Source of the DNA: Henricia sp. BOLD:AAB3569
Taxonomy: Eukaryota > Echinodermata > Asteroidea > Spinulosida > Echinasteridae
Reading direction: 5' to 3'
DNA length: 64,000 nt
Assembly (NCBI GenBank): GCA_037783545.1
Contig: JBBELK010001210.1
Span: forward strand, 1-64,000
Of the stretch, positions 21,840-34,240 are shown piece by piece (positions within the stretch are counted from its first letter, which is position 1; every line of letters starts with the position of its first letter). A model generated the notes under the pieces. That model searched no databases. It saw only the letters and a list, made by a program, of their open reading frames with translations, and had not been told where the DNA came from. Both the position numbers and the translations under genes were made by a program.

Positions 21840-22206
21840 ATGTCGCAAAAACCCGCAAAACCGGAGAGAAAGGTTGAGAAGAGTGTACTCCTCTCGCCTG
21901 GCTGCCTTGCGCTGACTCTAACACCGATTTTGAAGAAGGAACAGGACTCGGAAAGTTTGAAATCGTCGACCACGACGCACCACCGGAAAGTCGGCAAGGA
22001 GTTGTTCCGGGATTTTCAACGAGAAAACAAGCACAGTCTGTGGAACAAACCTCTCGCAGAAAGCGTGAAAGAAGTCGGATTTTTTGGCTTTTTGGAGCCC
22101 TGGGTTCTCCTTATCAAGGGAGAAGATAAGGAGTTAGAATGCTTGAGGGAAGCTTACGCAAGACGGGTGCTGAAACCGCCGAAGAATTTCACCATCGCGA
22201 ACTTGG
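21840..22206 (+). CDS. STOX1: Storkhead-box protein (STOX), exon 1
   Basis: It encodes the first 122 residues plus one base of a split Gly codon. The start is fixed by an in-frame TAA at 21816-21818 and the context AAAATGTC. The order LLSPGCLALTLTPILKK, ELFRDFQRENKHSLWN, FFGFLEPWVLLIKG, LREAYARRVLKPPKNF matches the N-terminal exon of vertebrate STOX1/STOX2. It ends at a strong donor (G|GTAAGT, 22207). The remaining G joins GT at 53490 to give Gly, restoring the conserved 'GDV..' junction before the winged helix. STOX proteins are DNA-binding regulators; the fly homologue is knockout. The gene appears to be the single ancestor-type copy of STOX1/STOX2. Confidence 0.93.
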
Positions 22207-22540
22207 GTAAGTTGGCAAGGCCTGAGGGTCCTCCATGCATTGCATTTGGCCCAGCGGGTTTCTGTGCAAGATTGTGCTTTCACGCTTGACTGCGTCCGTC
22301 CATCTTGATTTGTTTTGTCCTGGGGAGGGTTAGGGTTGAAAGGGAGGGGTTTTTTGTTTCTTTTGTTGGAGTTATTTAGCATGTTGAGAGGTTTCAGTCA
22401 GCTCAATTGGTTATTGTTATTCACAGAGCAGTATATGGCTCGGACAGTTAAGTCACTGGTGAAGAAGTGTTCTTTTTTCCCTCATAAATCTTCAGAAGCT
22501 TGTGACATTTTGATGTTTTAAATTCAGTGTCCACGTTTTA

Positions 22541-22867
22541 GGTATTTTTTTCCGTATACATTGAACAAAGATTTGAATGAAATTACCTCCTAGAATCAAC
22601 AGATCATCAAATTTTCTGTCGGAAATGTTGCATTTCTGAGATAAATAAATGATAAAAATACTGCATAGGTCTAAAATAATGCACAAAATTACGGTGCGAG
22701 CAGTCCGTGCGTAAGCAATTTTTGAAGAAGAAAATGTGATTTTTCTACAGAAAAGCAGCATTTGCGACAAAAGTGCAAGTGGGAAGTATCCTAGAATTAG
22801 ATTATGTGTTGATTCCAGGAGGTAATTTCCTTCAAATCTTTGTTCAATGTATACGGAAAAAAATACC
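22541..22867. mobile_element. Fold-back element, GGTATTTTTTCCGTATACA family, copy 3
   Basis: The arms start GGTATTTTTTTCCGTATACA and end TGTATACGGAAAAAAATACC, nearly perfect inverted ends. It lies 335 bp inside the STOX intron. Confidence 0.87.
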
Positions 22868-23705
22868 ACATTTTACAATAAACTATAAGGTGGAATTGAC
22901 ATTTTAATGTTATGCACACTTCTTTTATAGCTTTCACAACATAGGAGATAGCTTTGCACTTGCAAATGTTTCACAAATTGTAAATTTTGGCCAGCCTCGG
23001 TACTTTCTGATACTTGTGTAAACTTTGTATCCTTGGTAAACATCACACAGCCGCCAAAACATGTTACATGTAACGCTTTTTTAATAATGAATGACTTGTG
23101 TGTGAATAGCGCATGTACAATTCCTAGAGAAGCAAATATTTGCAAGGAAAAAAATCCCGTCGTGGTTGGACACATCTTTAATAATTGTCAACTGATCGGC
23201 CTTTTGGCTTTTGATACTTTTATTATTGAATTGTGGCTGATTCTCGTCGGTTGCCTGGTAACGCAGCGTACACTTTGGAAGACCGTCAAATCACGAAACG
23301 TGAGCTGAAATGATAAATTTGCCAATGGTCTCAAACTGTCATCGTTGACTTACAGATAGTGACGGCTCGGATTTTGGGGATATTAATCATTAACATTGCT
23401 GATTTATGGTCAAAATTCCTTTTGACTGGATAGTGCCTGGAAACGCAACACTGCATACACTTTTTCTAATGTCTTTTGTTTACTCTGAAGTGTTTAAAAT
23501 CTTGTTTTGACTGTAGTCCAATGTGAATGATTATAAACAGTCTGTGTGTTTTTAGGTGTGGCACCTTGAAAAATAAAACGTTTATTTTAATTGATAATTT
23601 TCTAGAAACATTATAAATTATTCGCTTTCAAATGAGACATCACCGAAAAGAAATCGACCAATGTTTAGTTATCGAATAATTACTGTCAATATTTCAAATT
23701 ATTGT

Positions 23706-23900
23706 GGGGTGTTATGGCCGAGCGGTCTAGTGCGTCGAACTTAAGTTTCTGTGCTAGTACTAGAATGTAGGTTCGATTCCGGGCCGCGACGGGTTGTGGC
23801 ACCTGTGTCCTTGAGCAAGGCACTCAACCACACTTGCTCCCATTCCTGTAATTGGCGGTTCTCCGCTGTTGGATGTGGTAAATAAATAAAATAAAATAAT
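23706..23900 (+). mobile_element. tRNA(Ser/Leu-like)-derived SINE
   Basis: The head has TATGGCCGAGCGGTCTAG (A box) and GGTTCGATTCCGGG (B box). The body has 'gagcaaggcactcaaccaca', and the 3' end is 'gctgttggatgtggtaaa' plus an AAATAAA-type tail. It is the most complete member in the window. Confidence 0.88.
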
Positions 23901-23949
23901 TCAAGGCGTAGACTTGCCCAAGTCGGACCTCCCGTGCCCGGTCTGCAAC

Positions 23950-24092
23950 GTGCAGCGCACAGTGCGCCCTCCGGACCAGTGGCCTGTCCAATCTGTTTTC
24001 TTCCATTTCCTCTGTCTCAGACAGTCTTCCGATACAGAAGAAACAAGATTTGACAGGCCACCAGTCCAGAGGGTGTGCGCTGCACACACCAC
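23950..24092. repeat. Fold-back hairpin
   Basis: The left arm (CGCCCTCCGGACCAGTGGCC, TGTCCAATCTGTTTTCTTC) is inverted at the right (GAAGAAACAAGATTTGACA, GGCCACCAGTCCAGAGGG). The loop holds the short palindrome 'ctcagacagtct'. Confidence 0.7.
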
Positions 24093-24175
24093 ACCACAGA
24101 CCAAAGATGGGAAGTCAAGAGGTGCAAAACGGCCTTATAAAAACGACGTTTTTCACAGGGTTGTCGATGTCTAAA

Positions 24176-26740
24176 ATACAAAGTATGATGTTTTTAAATG
24201 CTTTAAAAATTTGCCGAGAACCACGAACTGTATATCTTTAATCATCTTTTTTAAAAGTCAAAATACCTGTGCCATGTGCATGTGCATATTAAAATTGAGC
24301 ACTGTAGAACTGGGGTCCACGGAGATTAAACCTAACCCCGTTGAAAGTTGCCTTAGAACATTGCGAAGATCACATTCCACCTCTAAACGCCATATCTCAT
24401 TACACCAAATTCATTGGCCTTCCTCGCACCGTTCAGTTTTAGGGAGATAGGAATAGGTGCACCGTGCACCCCATCCCTCTCAAACTCCCTCGAGGGGTTT
24501 CAGGCATCCTCATGAAGTGACGAAGTTCATCATGAGATTTCTCTCGATCGGATGTCAAACATCACTCCTCTGCTGTGGTATAGAGCCGCGTATCTTCACC
24601 TGACCTAGCCGAGAACTGCCTTTCTCTTCTGACAAACAACTCTTGAATTCTATTGGGCTATTGGAAATTTCCTCTCGTACTCTATAGAAACTAGGGAATG
24701 GTTACGGGTGCGAAGGTGACCTCGGGAATGAGAAATTGCCGTGTGCAGTATTGCATGTTTTTATGCATTAGGTTGTACATGAGGGAATGCTATGGTTGGG
24801 TTACTAGTGGACTCGTTGGGCCCGGAGGAATGTCTTAAAGGAATAACAAACTACTTATTTGCTGCAACGTTGGATTTTTAGGACTTTTAGTACATGTAGT
24901 CTGTTTTCGAAAATCCTTTGTTTTTGAAATCTCGTTGTGATCAACTTTTTGTTTCATTCTTTCTTTTTTGGTCTGATATAATAAATTTTGCTCCATTTAC
25001 CTTTGTAATATCCCTTTAACTCCTTTAAAAAAGATGCTGAAACAGAAAGTATTTGATTGTTGAAATAACTATTTTTCATAGCATTTTATGAATGAACTTC
25101 ACCCATTCCATAATATATTCTCGTTACTATGACACCATTCAAGCAACTTCAAATTGGCAGCCACTTAGTTCTATACTGGTAATGACGAATCTTTCGGCTC
25201 CGTTTAAAAAACGAGAAAACCCAGTACTGTGCAGAGAGTACATATGACTCACTAGTAATTTGCTACGGCAGGTGAGACAGACATGTTGGCACTTTGTTCA
25301 CCAACTGGAAGCGATGCGATTTGCAGTCGTGTCGGCGCCAGTCACGCAGCATGTCTTTGCCTCATCAGTGCAGACTGCGACACCAACCACTTGCACGCAC
25401 ATCTTCATCAATAATTGTTGTTTTGTGTGAACGCAAAAGAAAGTGTCGTACATTCACTTTTCAATATATGGACTGTTGTGTGGTCTGCGATTTGTCGCAG
25501 ACACTGCCTGAGACACTCGATATTAATACAAAACTGACAGGACATATCAGAAAGCCCAATCTTATCCCAAGTTAAAAGAAGAAAAATTGTCCCTCCTAAT
25601 TTAATGTTTCTAATATCAGGTTCATCCTTAAAAAAAAATAAAATTATTGATAACTTTTGCAACTGTTGGGGTATCTGCCTCATATAACATCACACTTTTG
25701 CCTGCTTAAAGTGGTTAAATATTGCCTGAAATCAAACCACAGAGCCATTGGGGCTTCGCGCTATGTGTTTGCCATTTTATTGTCTTCACCATTTCAGGCT
25801 TAAACATTTCACGCTCCCCTGTTTGGAAAATCCTGGATCAGACCCTGCTTAGGGATGAACTATGAAAAATATATGAAAGATTTGTCAAGTCTGAATGTGA
25901 GAATCGTTCCCAAATAACATTTAATCTGTGTCTAGGTCACTTGATTGTTCCTATTTCAACCCAACTCGCATTAAAGTGGGCATACCTTAATTATAGGCCT
26001 GATATCATTAATTCATTCACCTGATAAAACCAGAAATATTGATTAAAAGTGAAAGTTAAGTGATGTTTGTTTAAAGAATGGATGAAGTATCCTTAGGCAA
26101 GCTTTATTATTACGTGACAAAACTCGCCCTGATGTGTTAATTGTATTTACCCAACACTCCTCACTTTCAATGTATTCTAGAGAACATTTTAGTGAGCCCG
26201 ATGTTTCATCCCATTCTCCCTCCCCTGTCCACCCTAGGACAACACTGCATGTACATTGACACATAGCCCTGCAGAACCCCCATTTGCACGAGAAAAACAA
26301 GATTGAGAGAGGCGATAGAAACGGTATTCATCCGAGCAACGATCGAAAGTATCGAAACGTCGTTTATAGGCAAGACCGAAACGACCGATGTGATACAGTA
26401 GGTTTATTCAGCTCTCGAAACTGCTCATCCAAATAAACTCTCGCGGGAATATATTGCTCTCCGGGTAAAATCAACATTTTCATTTTCAAGGGGTTTGTGA
26501 TGGGCCCCGGCCAAGACTTGAAGCTTGCCTGATGTGTGAAATGTCGGACGTGAGCTCCAGATGTCTTGTTTTGTTACTCCCGATAAGGACAGAATCTTAA
26601 ACAGTCTTGGCAACATGACATTTTATTTTTGAACTGAAATACCCCTACAGTTGAAGGTAGAACACACGATTGGTTTCTCGATGTGTGAAAAAGTTCACTG
26701 ATTTACACATAACTTACACAATTATAATATAAACATGATG
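24176..26740. other. Intronic stretch without recognised features
   Basis: Only short ORFs with no domain, no clear inverted repeat and no tRNA-like boxes were seen. Confidence 0.4.
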
Positions 26741-26754
26741 ATGGTAGAAAACTT

Positions 26755-27047
26755 CCCCTGAAATGGTTTTGTCTGAAGTGCTATAGTCTATGAGAAATTA
26801 GTAAAACAATTAGTTTTCGTCTCATGAGACGAAAATTATTCTTCCCCCAAAACCACTTAGCCCAAAAGCCATTTCACCCAAAAGCCATGCACTTCGCCCC
26901 AAAAGCCACTTCGCCCCAAAAGCCACTTCGCCCCAAAAGCCACTTCGCCCCAAAAGCCACTTCGCCCCAAAAGCCACTTCGCCCCAAAAGCCACTTCACC
27001 CCAAAAGCCACTTCGTGCACAGGGCGAAGTGGTTTTTGGGCGAGGTG
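26755..27047. repeat. Dispersed repeat with a 17-bp minisatellite (copy 1)
   Basis: The flank contains 'ttttcgtctcatgagacgaa' (palindromic). The 17-bp unit CCACTTCGCCCCAAAAG follows in about 8-9 copies (26850-27014), then an inverted piece at 27016-27047. A relative in opposite orientation is at 39552-39800. ORFs on both strands are by-products of the repeat. Confidence 0.85.
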
Positions 27048-27872
27048 ACTGTAACACATATATATACGGAGCTGATTTTTACTGAGGTTGGTTTCAATCA
27101 TTACATGCAACTACATGTATTTATAACGGTTCACCATGCAATCATGTGTTCTTCCCTTAAACCTTGATAATTAAAGCACTGTTAGAAAAACATTCTGCTT
27201 AAAACAGGGAAAATTCCAAGTCCCAATCCTTTCAATTTGTTCTTCATTGTTTTCATTCCTGATAATGCAAGGTTCTGGTTAGTAACGAGGTAATCTGTAA
27301 TGTCTCAAAGAATTAACCAGGTTTGATGCCTTTATGGACTATTTGCATCCATGTCTACAAATTCTACAAAGACATTTAAGAATCCATGTTTCCTGCATTT
27401 GAAGTAAAAACTAGGGCCCCTTTCTTGACCTGTCCTCAATACTTGGCATTCCAGTCACTACGTTTTAGGAATTCACTGGAAATGCGTCTGCAGAAGACAA
27501 ATTGACCGAACACTCGAAATTTCACACAGCAAGTGGGAGTTGGAAGTTGTTGGGATTCCTCTCGGCACTCCTGAGTATTTCAAGGAAGGTTAATGGATTC
27601 ATAGACACCTAGCTTTTTTCTCTTTCCTCGGTCAGCTGCACAGGTGAAAATAGCCGCAACTCAAGAGCTCGTGGCCTCAAGCTAAAAAGTCCAGTGTTTA
27701 ACAAAATCCTTCAGGAGTGTTCTGGAATGTCAAAACTGCTACTGTTTTGTGCAGAGTTTCAGGAAATTTCACTAGCTTTTCTTTAGAGATCATAGTAAGG
27801 CAAACTCGACGCATGTTGGACCCGTGTTGACATTTTACTGTGCCAAAGAAGTCTCGCGTATAACGAAATAAG

Positions 27873-28314
27873 CAGTGTTCTCCAATGATCCAAATTTTGT
27901 CCGGGCGCGCCAAAGTCGCTCAGCGGGAGGGGAGGGGGAGGGGTGGTGGTTAGCAGCAGTAGCAGCAGCGGTGCGCACGCCCCCCTCCCGTAGCTACGCC
28001 GAGCATGCAGCGCCCTCAAGAGGTGAACACAATCTCCTCTTGAGGGTGCTGTTCAAAAGAAATCCATGCAACTGTCATGGCGGTTATTTTTATCGACACG
28101 GATTTGGGTCGCCGATCGGATATATATGCATGGTAAGTAAACGATAATGACACCAGTGGTTAGCGAATCATTTTCGGAGAATTTAAACCTAACTTTGGAA
28201 TGACATGGCTGTACTTTCATAGTGTTTTAGTGGGGAAAATTGATTTTTGGGTTTTTTTGTCCGGGTGGCCGAGTTTTTTATCCGGGTGGACAAAACCGGA
28301 AGTGGAGAACACTG
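27873..28314. mobile_element. 442-bp element with CAGTGTTCTCC terminal repeats
   Basis: The ends are CAGTGTTCTCC (27873-27883) and GGAGAACACTG (28304-28314), with 'ttttgtccgggcg' and 'cgggtggacaaaac' inverted inside. CAGTG ends resemble hAT-type elements, but I see no 8-bp target duplication. An internal hairpin is at 28010-28043 (CCCTCAAGAGG against CCTCTTGAGGG). Confidence 0.65.
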
Positions 28315-28948
28315 AAAAGCTGTAAAATTATGCTGATTAAAAGTTGATTCTAGGCTGATTCCCTGATGACAGTGATAAACATGACAACAGCGCCTTGATA
28401 CTGCACAAGAACCTCCTAAAAAAACATTCCACTGTTTTGGTAAAATTTCTGGAAAATAATGAACGTGGCTTGAGAAACATACATGTACCTCGACTGCACT
28501 TTGGCAAGTTCATTGACTTTCAAGTCATTAGCGACACCCTTATTAGATGCTGTTCACCCAAGCCCAAGTATCTTTTTCCCGACACTTGTCGGCTGCAGCA
28601 TGTGCAGACATTCACGGCTCATCGCGTTCGCTGATGATGTAGTCAATCAGGTGTCTTATCGCACCATCCACAAGATACTTTAGGAATTTTTCAATCTTTC
28701 TCCTTGCAGAGCACATTGTGTGTAATGGGATGTAACAGAAAATTATGCTGGACTCGAAATCTGTCAGCAAAGTCAGTGAGTGCTTTGTCACTGATGGAGA
28801 AAGTACGGGGCTGTCCATGAAACTGTCCATTTCCACAATATCAGGATTATTACACATTTTCACAGGAAGCCTGCATGTATACATTCTTAATTAAAAGATG
28901 AAATATTACAGTGTATTCTTGGGTTTCACTTGGCTTGACAACGGTTGC

Positions 28949-29233
28949 TATCCGCCATTACTGTGTCCATACTATGGCACGCCAAAGCGAAAAATAATTC
29001 AACACTGATAATTTAATGTTGAGACACATTTTCCCAAATGTTGCGCAAGAAAACAAGTTGGCATAACTTTTAAATGTTGATAGACTGTTTGAAACTGGCA
29101 TACCGGGTACCGTGCTTTTGTTGGCAAGTTTGGCGTGCCATACGCGTGACTTCAACAACTATCATATCCGCCATTACTGTGTCCATACTACGGCATGCCA
29201 AAGCGGAAATAATTCAACACTGATAATTCTGCC
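28949..29233. repeat. Direct repeat of about 65 bp
   Basis: The segment 'ccgccattactgtgtccata' through 'aattcaacactgataatt' occurs at about 28952-29012 and again at 29168-29230, 216 bp apart. Confidence 0.7.
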
Positions 29234-29296
29234 ATCAACCCTGAAAAACAAGTCTCAAAAACAAGGCCCAGACGTATGCTTTCATAGCGCTTATAC

Positions 29297-29410
29297 CGAC
29301 TTGATGTGTCCGCATTTGACTTTTTGTCTCGGGGAAATGTTCCCTGGTCAATTTTCCTGGGCAGCAGTTGTCCAGGAAAAGTCCGCTGGACTTGGGAAAA
29401 GTGACTGTCG
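29297..29410. mobile_element. Fragment of the TGTCCGCAT fold-back family
   Basis: It contains 'gacttgatgtgtccgcattt', 'gtctcggggaaa' and 'ttttcctgggcagcagttg', inner sequence of the element at 50253-50652. Both termini are missing. Confidence 0.65.
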
Positions 29411-30795
29411 TATAGTACATGTATTTTGTAAAGTGTTCATTTTTTTGGGTGCCCATGTAAGAGTGGCTAGTTCATTTTGTGCAACCAAACTTATCATTTG
29501 CATTAATATGCAAGCATATACCCCAAAATATTGGATGCTATAAACATACAGAATAGCCAAGTATATTTGGCAAAAAATAAACCTCATTATATGCGTGCAC
29601 ACAGGCGTGCATTTCAACAGTTGGAGTCTGCAGTCGATGAATGCGACGCCTTTTGTCTGTACCTTACACCACTTCCTCTCGCTAGAACGAAAGAGTAAAA
29701 AAAGGAAAACCTACGAGTTCGTGCTTTTATCTCCACCCGCCCAGAAGTAATGTCCTGGTCTCGTGGGACGTTGCAGATTGATCTAGGCACGGGCCAGCGG
29801 TAGGGCGTGCTTGGGTGTGTTTCAAGGACGTCGACAAAATTAATCATGGAAGATGTGGAGTGGAGGTGGCCTTGGGAACACGATGTCATGATGCGTTTGT
29901 GTTTGTTCAGTGAGATCATTCTTGTGAGGATTTAGACTGATTAAGACTTGTTGTGGAGTGTCATTTGTTGCGCCAGATTGCCAGCTTTCAACCATACTGA
30001 GAAACATTCATTATATTAAACTGTCATTTGAAAATGAGTGTTTTAGAAAGTATGCAGATTGTATCTCTGGGGAAATAATATACCAGTATTTTGTCATGGA
30101 AATATTGCAATTTTATTTGTTTGACCAGACAAGCCTTGCAACAGTTGTCAAAGTACATGTACCTGAGAATGTTTCAAAATTAAGAAATATTCGGAAATAA
30201 TAAGCCAAAGGTACATATAGGTAATACACTTTGAACATTAATAGGGGCTTTCCCTGAAGCACAAAAGAAACAAGTATTTTATCAGGATTTGAAACTAAAT
30301 TAATGAATAACAGGACGTGTCAACTCGGTAGATATGCATTAATTTTGAAATTGTAATTTTTGTCGCCGCCAGTTCCTGTGCTAATGCATCAGCTTAGAAT
30401 ATATTTGCTCACCTTCTTTTTATCGACGGCCTGTCTCAAAATAATTTGATTACGCGAAAGATTCAACAAGACCCATTTTAGTCATGCTTTTTTGAGTCGA
30501 GTGAAAGTTATTTATTGCACGCATCCTCACTGTTTGTTTTATGTGTATGGATCTCGAGACATTTGTGTTTGCTTAAAAAAAAGCAGTTTGATGGTTCATG
30601 TTACATTGACCCATAGTGAGTATGACAAATCTTGATTATTGGTGGTTGGGGCTCAAATGTCCATTGTTAGTGCTGGATACAGTTGGCCCTTAACCCTGCT
30701 GTTGAGTTGATGGCCTGAGCAAATTGACCGTGTGTGTGGTCTTTATGCTGTTGTCCTAGTGATGCCATTGTTTGTTCAAGACCATTAGGAGTGTA

Positions 30796-31803
30796 AGACC
30801 GTGTTTACACTTGATCCCGAGCTCGGGATCGAACACCGAGCTCGGGATCAGCCCCGGATCACAAATAGGTGTAAACGCTCTCGGAACCAAACTGGCCCCG
30901 GATCAGACCCCGAGATTTTGGTCTCGCGATGGCGGAGGGTTCGATCCCGAGCTCGGGATCAGTTTGCGGTTAGCTGGGCAATAAATCTTCCTCACACAGC
31001 CCCACATCCTGTTGCGGGCTAAAGCGCGCGAAAATTCCAGGAGAGCCCGCGCTCTTATTATGTACACGTGTACACGTAGTACATGTATACACGCACACAG
31101 GTACCACTGGTTCCATGCATTGTGTGCAGGCATATACATGTATGCCATGACAAAATGCATGATACCTCGACGCGATCGACTCATGTGATGCAACACTGAG
31201 AATCTCGCTGGCGTCCGTTACGAAAACACAACGTGCTACAAACGTAATTGGTATCCTGCATTCAGCAATCTTATTTGCGTGTCCGATACAAACTTCACAC
31301 GTTGAGAAAAAGTGTTTCTGTATTTCCTCTACTTTCTGCATTTTCTCTACTTTCTGCAACTATCTAGCGACACTTTGTCATTATCATACAGCTTAGTTTT
31401 TAGTTGTTATATCAAGGATTTCGGAGTGTTATTCAACGATTTCCGACATAGCATAAGTTGACATTATTTCGTCGTGAAGAGAAGTTGACGAAGACGAAGT
31501 AGCCGAGTCGAGTTGTCTTCGTGTGAAAAGATGGCAAACGAAGTTCGCGGGCGCTCGTGGAGCAACGACGAACTGGCGAAGTTTTTGGACATTTGGGCCA
31601 GCGCAGAAATAATGGCTAAACTGGACGGAACATCTCGGAATTCTGCTGCATTAGCTTGACCTTTGACTGCAACTTCTGGCCCCGCGCTCGGGATCAACAA
31701 CAGATATAAACGCGGCACTCGAGGCCATTGCGGTTAACCTCAACACATTCTTATCAGGGGGTCAATCTTGATCCCGAGCTCGGGACCAGTGTAAACACGG
31801 TCT
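30796..31803. mobile_element. 1.0-kb fold-back element, CCGTGTTTACAC family, full length
   Basis: The terminal inverted repeats are AGACCGTGTTTACACTTGAT (30796 on) and its near-complement ending GTGTAAACACGGTCT (31803), each followed by the palindrome GATCCCGAGCTCGGGATC. The interior has ORFs without known domains. Truncated relatives lie next to U1 scraps at 3429 and 13659. Its ends contain TGTAAACA, a forkhead-type binding core. Confidence 0.85.
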
Positions 31804-32902
31804 ATAAGCTTTCTCTTCTTAAAAGACCAAATATTAGCTTTGGATTATGTTCACACTTAAGCTTGCATGCAATGAGGATTAAATTAGATGCTTTATGGAA
31901 ATCAAAGGGTGATGAACAGCAAGTGTGAACACTAATAATCCGACTTTAATCATCCACTTCATCACATGATCTGGTTAACATTCGTGGTCTGATAAGAAAA
32001 CTGCCATCTTGGTTTTTAAACCAATCGGGTTGCATCTAAACCAGCAATTTTCAACCAGATGATTCCTCATTGGTCCATTTGTAATGATGAATTTTTTTGG
32101 CACTGTTTAACAGAAGATAGCTTAGCAACTTTTTGTGCTGATCAAAAATTGCAAGAGTACCAGTCACAAGTGCTACAGAATGGTATGAGGTTTTAGCTGG
32201 TAATTTGTTCATGTTAAGCACAATTCCTACACAATAAGCAGTAATTTCTGCTAATGCCTTTAGGAAATTTAACCCAGTGTGCAGTTATTGGCTAAATACA
32301 TGTAGCTGTAGAATTACAGTACGCTTATTTTGTACATTTCTGTCTGTGCAGCACAGTCTCAAAGCTGCTAAGTTCAAAGGTCCAATAAATTGGCAGTCTC
32401 CATGGACATATTTTCGCAAGCCTTTGCAATTGAACCTGACAGCGTTATCACTCAGTTGGGAATTGGGGCTAAGTAAACAAGACAACCCATGAGGTCATTT
32501 AACACCAGGAGAGTTCAAATTGCTGCACTTAAATGGATTAGAAGTAATGTGTGCAGGCAAAGCTGGGGAGTGGTAGGTTGGGAGAGGGTTATAAACCAGT
32601 AGAAATATTGTCCCAAATAGGCGTTGAATTTTCTTTTTGGCTTTCTCCATTCGGCGTGTTTTCATGATTAAACAAATCATATTTACAGGCCCAAGTATTG
32701 TTTCAAGTTCAATATGCCACTATAATGCCAGAAACATCTACAACAGTAAACTTACAATAACAAGCCGAACTAATGCAAGCTTTATACCGTATATTCAGAG
32801 AGTGCAATGAACAATACATGCACAATGATATTTATAGAGTAACGACCGGGATTTAGAAAAAGCATGGAGGAAAGAACTTTTTATGGGTACGAGTCTAAAG
32901 AC

Positions 32903-33308
32903 CTGTCCGCATTGGATATTTTTGGAAAACTTACCAAGACAATGGGTACTTTTCCCATTCTAAGTCCAATGCGGACAGCCTAGGACGTTTTCCTCTCAGT
33001 AACTTTTCCCGAGTCCACCGGTTACTTTTCCTGGCCAACTACTTTCCAGGAAAATTTACCAGGGAACTTTTCTCGAGACAAAAAGTCCAATGCGGACACA
33101 TCGAGTCGGTAAAAGCGCTCTGGAAGTGTACGTCCGGGCTGTGGAGGTCAAACTGCCAAGGGACACTGCGCATGCTCTCCCACGGTCTCGGTAAAATCAT
33201 TATTCCCATGTCAGAAAGTCCAAATGCGGACAGCAGTAAAATTTAGCCATTTTTCATTTTACCATCGTCCCGGTAAAACCTCCCGAAAAACAAGTCCAAA
33301 ATGTGCGT
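32903..33308. mobile_element. TGTCCGCATTGGACTT fold-back family, copy
   Basis: The left end CTGTCCGCATTGGA and the right end 'ggtaaaacctcccgaaaaac' plus 'aagtccaaaatg' match the inverted termini of the family. Internal 'aagtccaatgcggacag' words mark subterminal repeats. Orientation is opposite to the copy at 50253-50652. Confidence 0.78.
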
Positions 33309-33698
33309 ACATGTAGGCCTGTATGTCATACTGCACAAATGCACTTAAGCTTGACTTGTGTTTGCTGGCAGGGACCCTGTGATCTGGTGTATGCCAATCA
33401 CAGACATCTACACATTGAGATAAACAAACAAGCTCACCTCCATAGGTCAGCTGACAGCTCATCAAACACCTCCACTACAAGAGCTTGTCCAGGATTAAGA
33501 CTGCTCCTAGAGAGATTGATAGGTTGAATTCATGGGAAGCTTCACCTGTATGCACATTTCTAATGTTTGTGTTGCTCGTCTTATCCATGGAGGTAGTTCT
33601 TTATTTGTGTGGCATTTGAATTGATGGTCATTTTAGAAAAATTCTTGATCTTAGTTTTTTTTCGTAAGTTATTTTACAGGAGATATAGGCTCGGGAGC

Positions 33699-34240
33699 AA
33701 GGTTGTAGTCAAGTCCATCACGAGTCCTCACAAGCCTTTACAAGTCCTCACAGGCCTTCGCAAGTCCTCACAGGCCTTAGCAAGTCCTCACAGGCCTTAG
33801 CAAGTCCTCACAGGCCTTCGCAAGTCCTCACAGGCCTTCGCAAGTCCTCACAGGCCTTCGCAAGTCCTCACAGGCCTTCGCAAGTCTTCACAGGCCTTCG
33901 CAAGTCCTCACAGGCCTTCGCAAGTCCTCACAGGCCTTCGCAAGTCCTCACAGGCCTTTGCAAGTCCTCACAGGCCTTTGCAAGTTCTTACAGACCTTAA
34001 TTCACAAGTCCTCACAGGCCTTCACAAGTCCTCACAAGCCTTCACAAGTCCTCACAAGCCTTCACAAGTCCACCACAAATCAGTGGGTCTTAATTCAAGT
34101 AACAAGCCATTTAAATGAACTCCAACAAAGGCATCCTTTGCTTCTTGTTACTGGACTTGTGACGGACTTGTGCGGGACTTGTCATTGACTTATCGGCTCT
34201 GGACTTGTGATAGACTTGTGATGGACTCGATTACAACCCC
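33699..34240. mobile_element. Element with GGTTGTAGTC ends and a 20-bp minisatellite
   Basis: Terminal inverted repeats GGTTGTAGTCAAGTCCATCA and TGATGGACTCGATTACAACC bracket a tandem array of CAAGTCCTCACAGGCCTTCG (20 bp, about 17 copies, 33724-34075). A 20-bp period cannot keep a reading frame, so ORFs over it are not genes. A relative without the array is at 56196-56581. Confidence 0.85.

Noticed and set aside
23196-23209. TCGGCCTTTTGGCT, identical to a part of the U2 snRNA 5' end
   Set aside because: Only 14 nt match; upstream and downstream sequence does not continue as U2.
26824-27057. Repeat-rich ORFs on both strands (FAPKATSPQKPLRPKS type)
   Set aside because: Products of a 17-bp tandem repeat read in successive frames; no start or splice evidence.
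29112-29543. 143-codon ORF in the STOX intron
   Set aside because: Runs across a direct repeat and a fragment of a fold-back family; no recognisable domain.
33724-34075. CRISPR-like array
   Set aside because: The 20-bp units are directly adjacent with no spacers, in an animal genome; it is a minisatellite.
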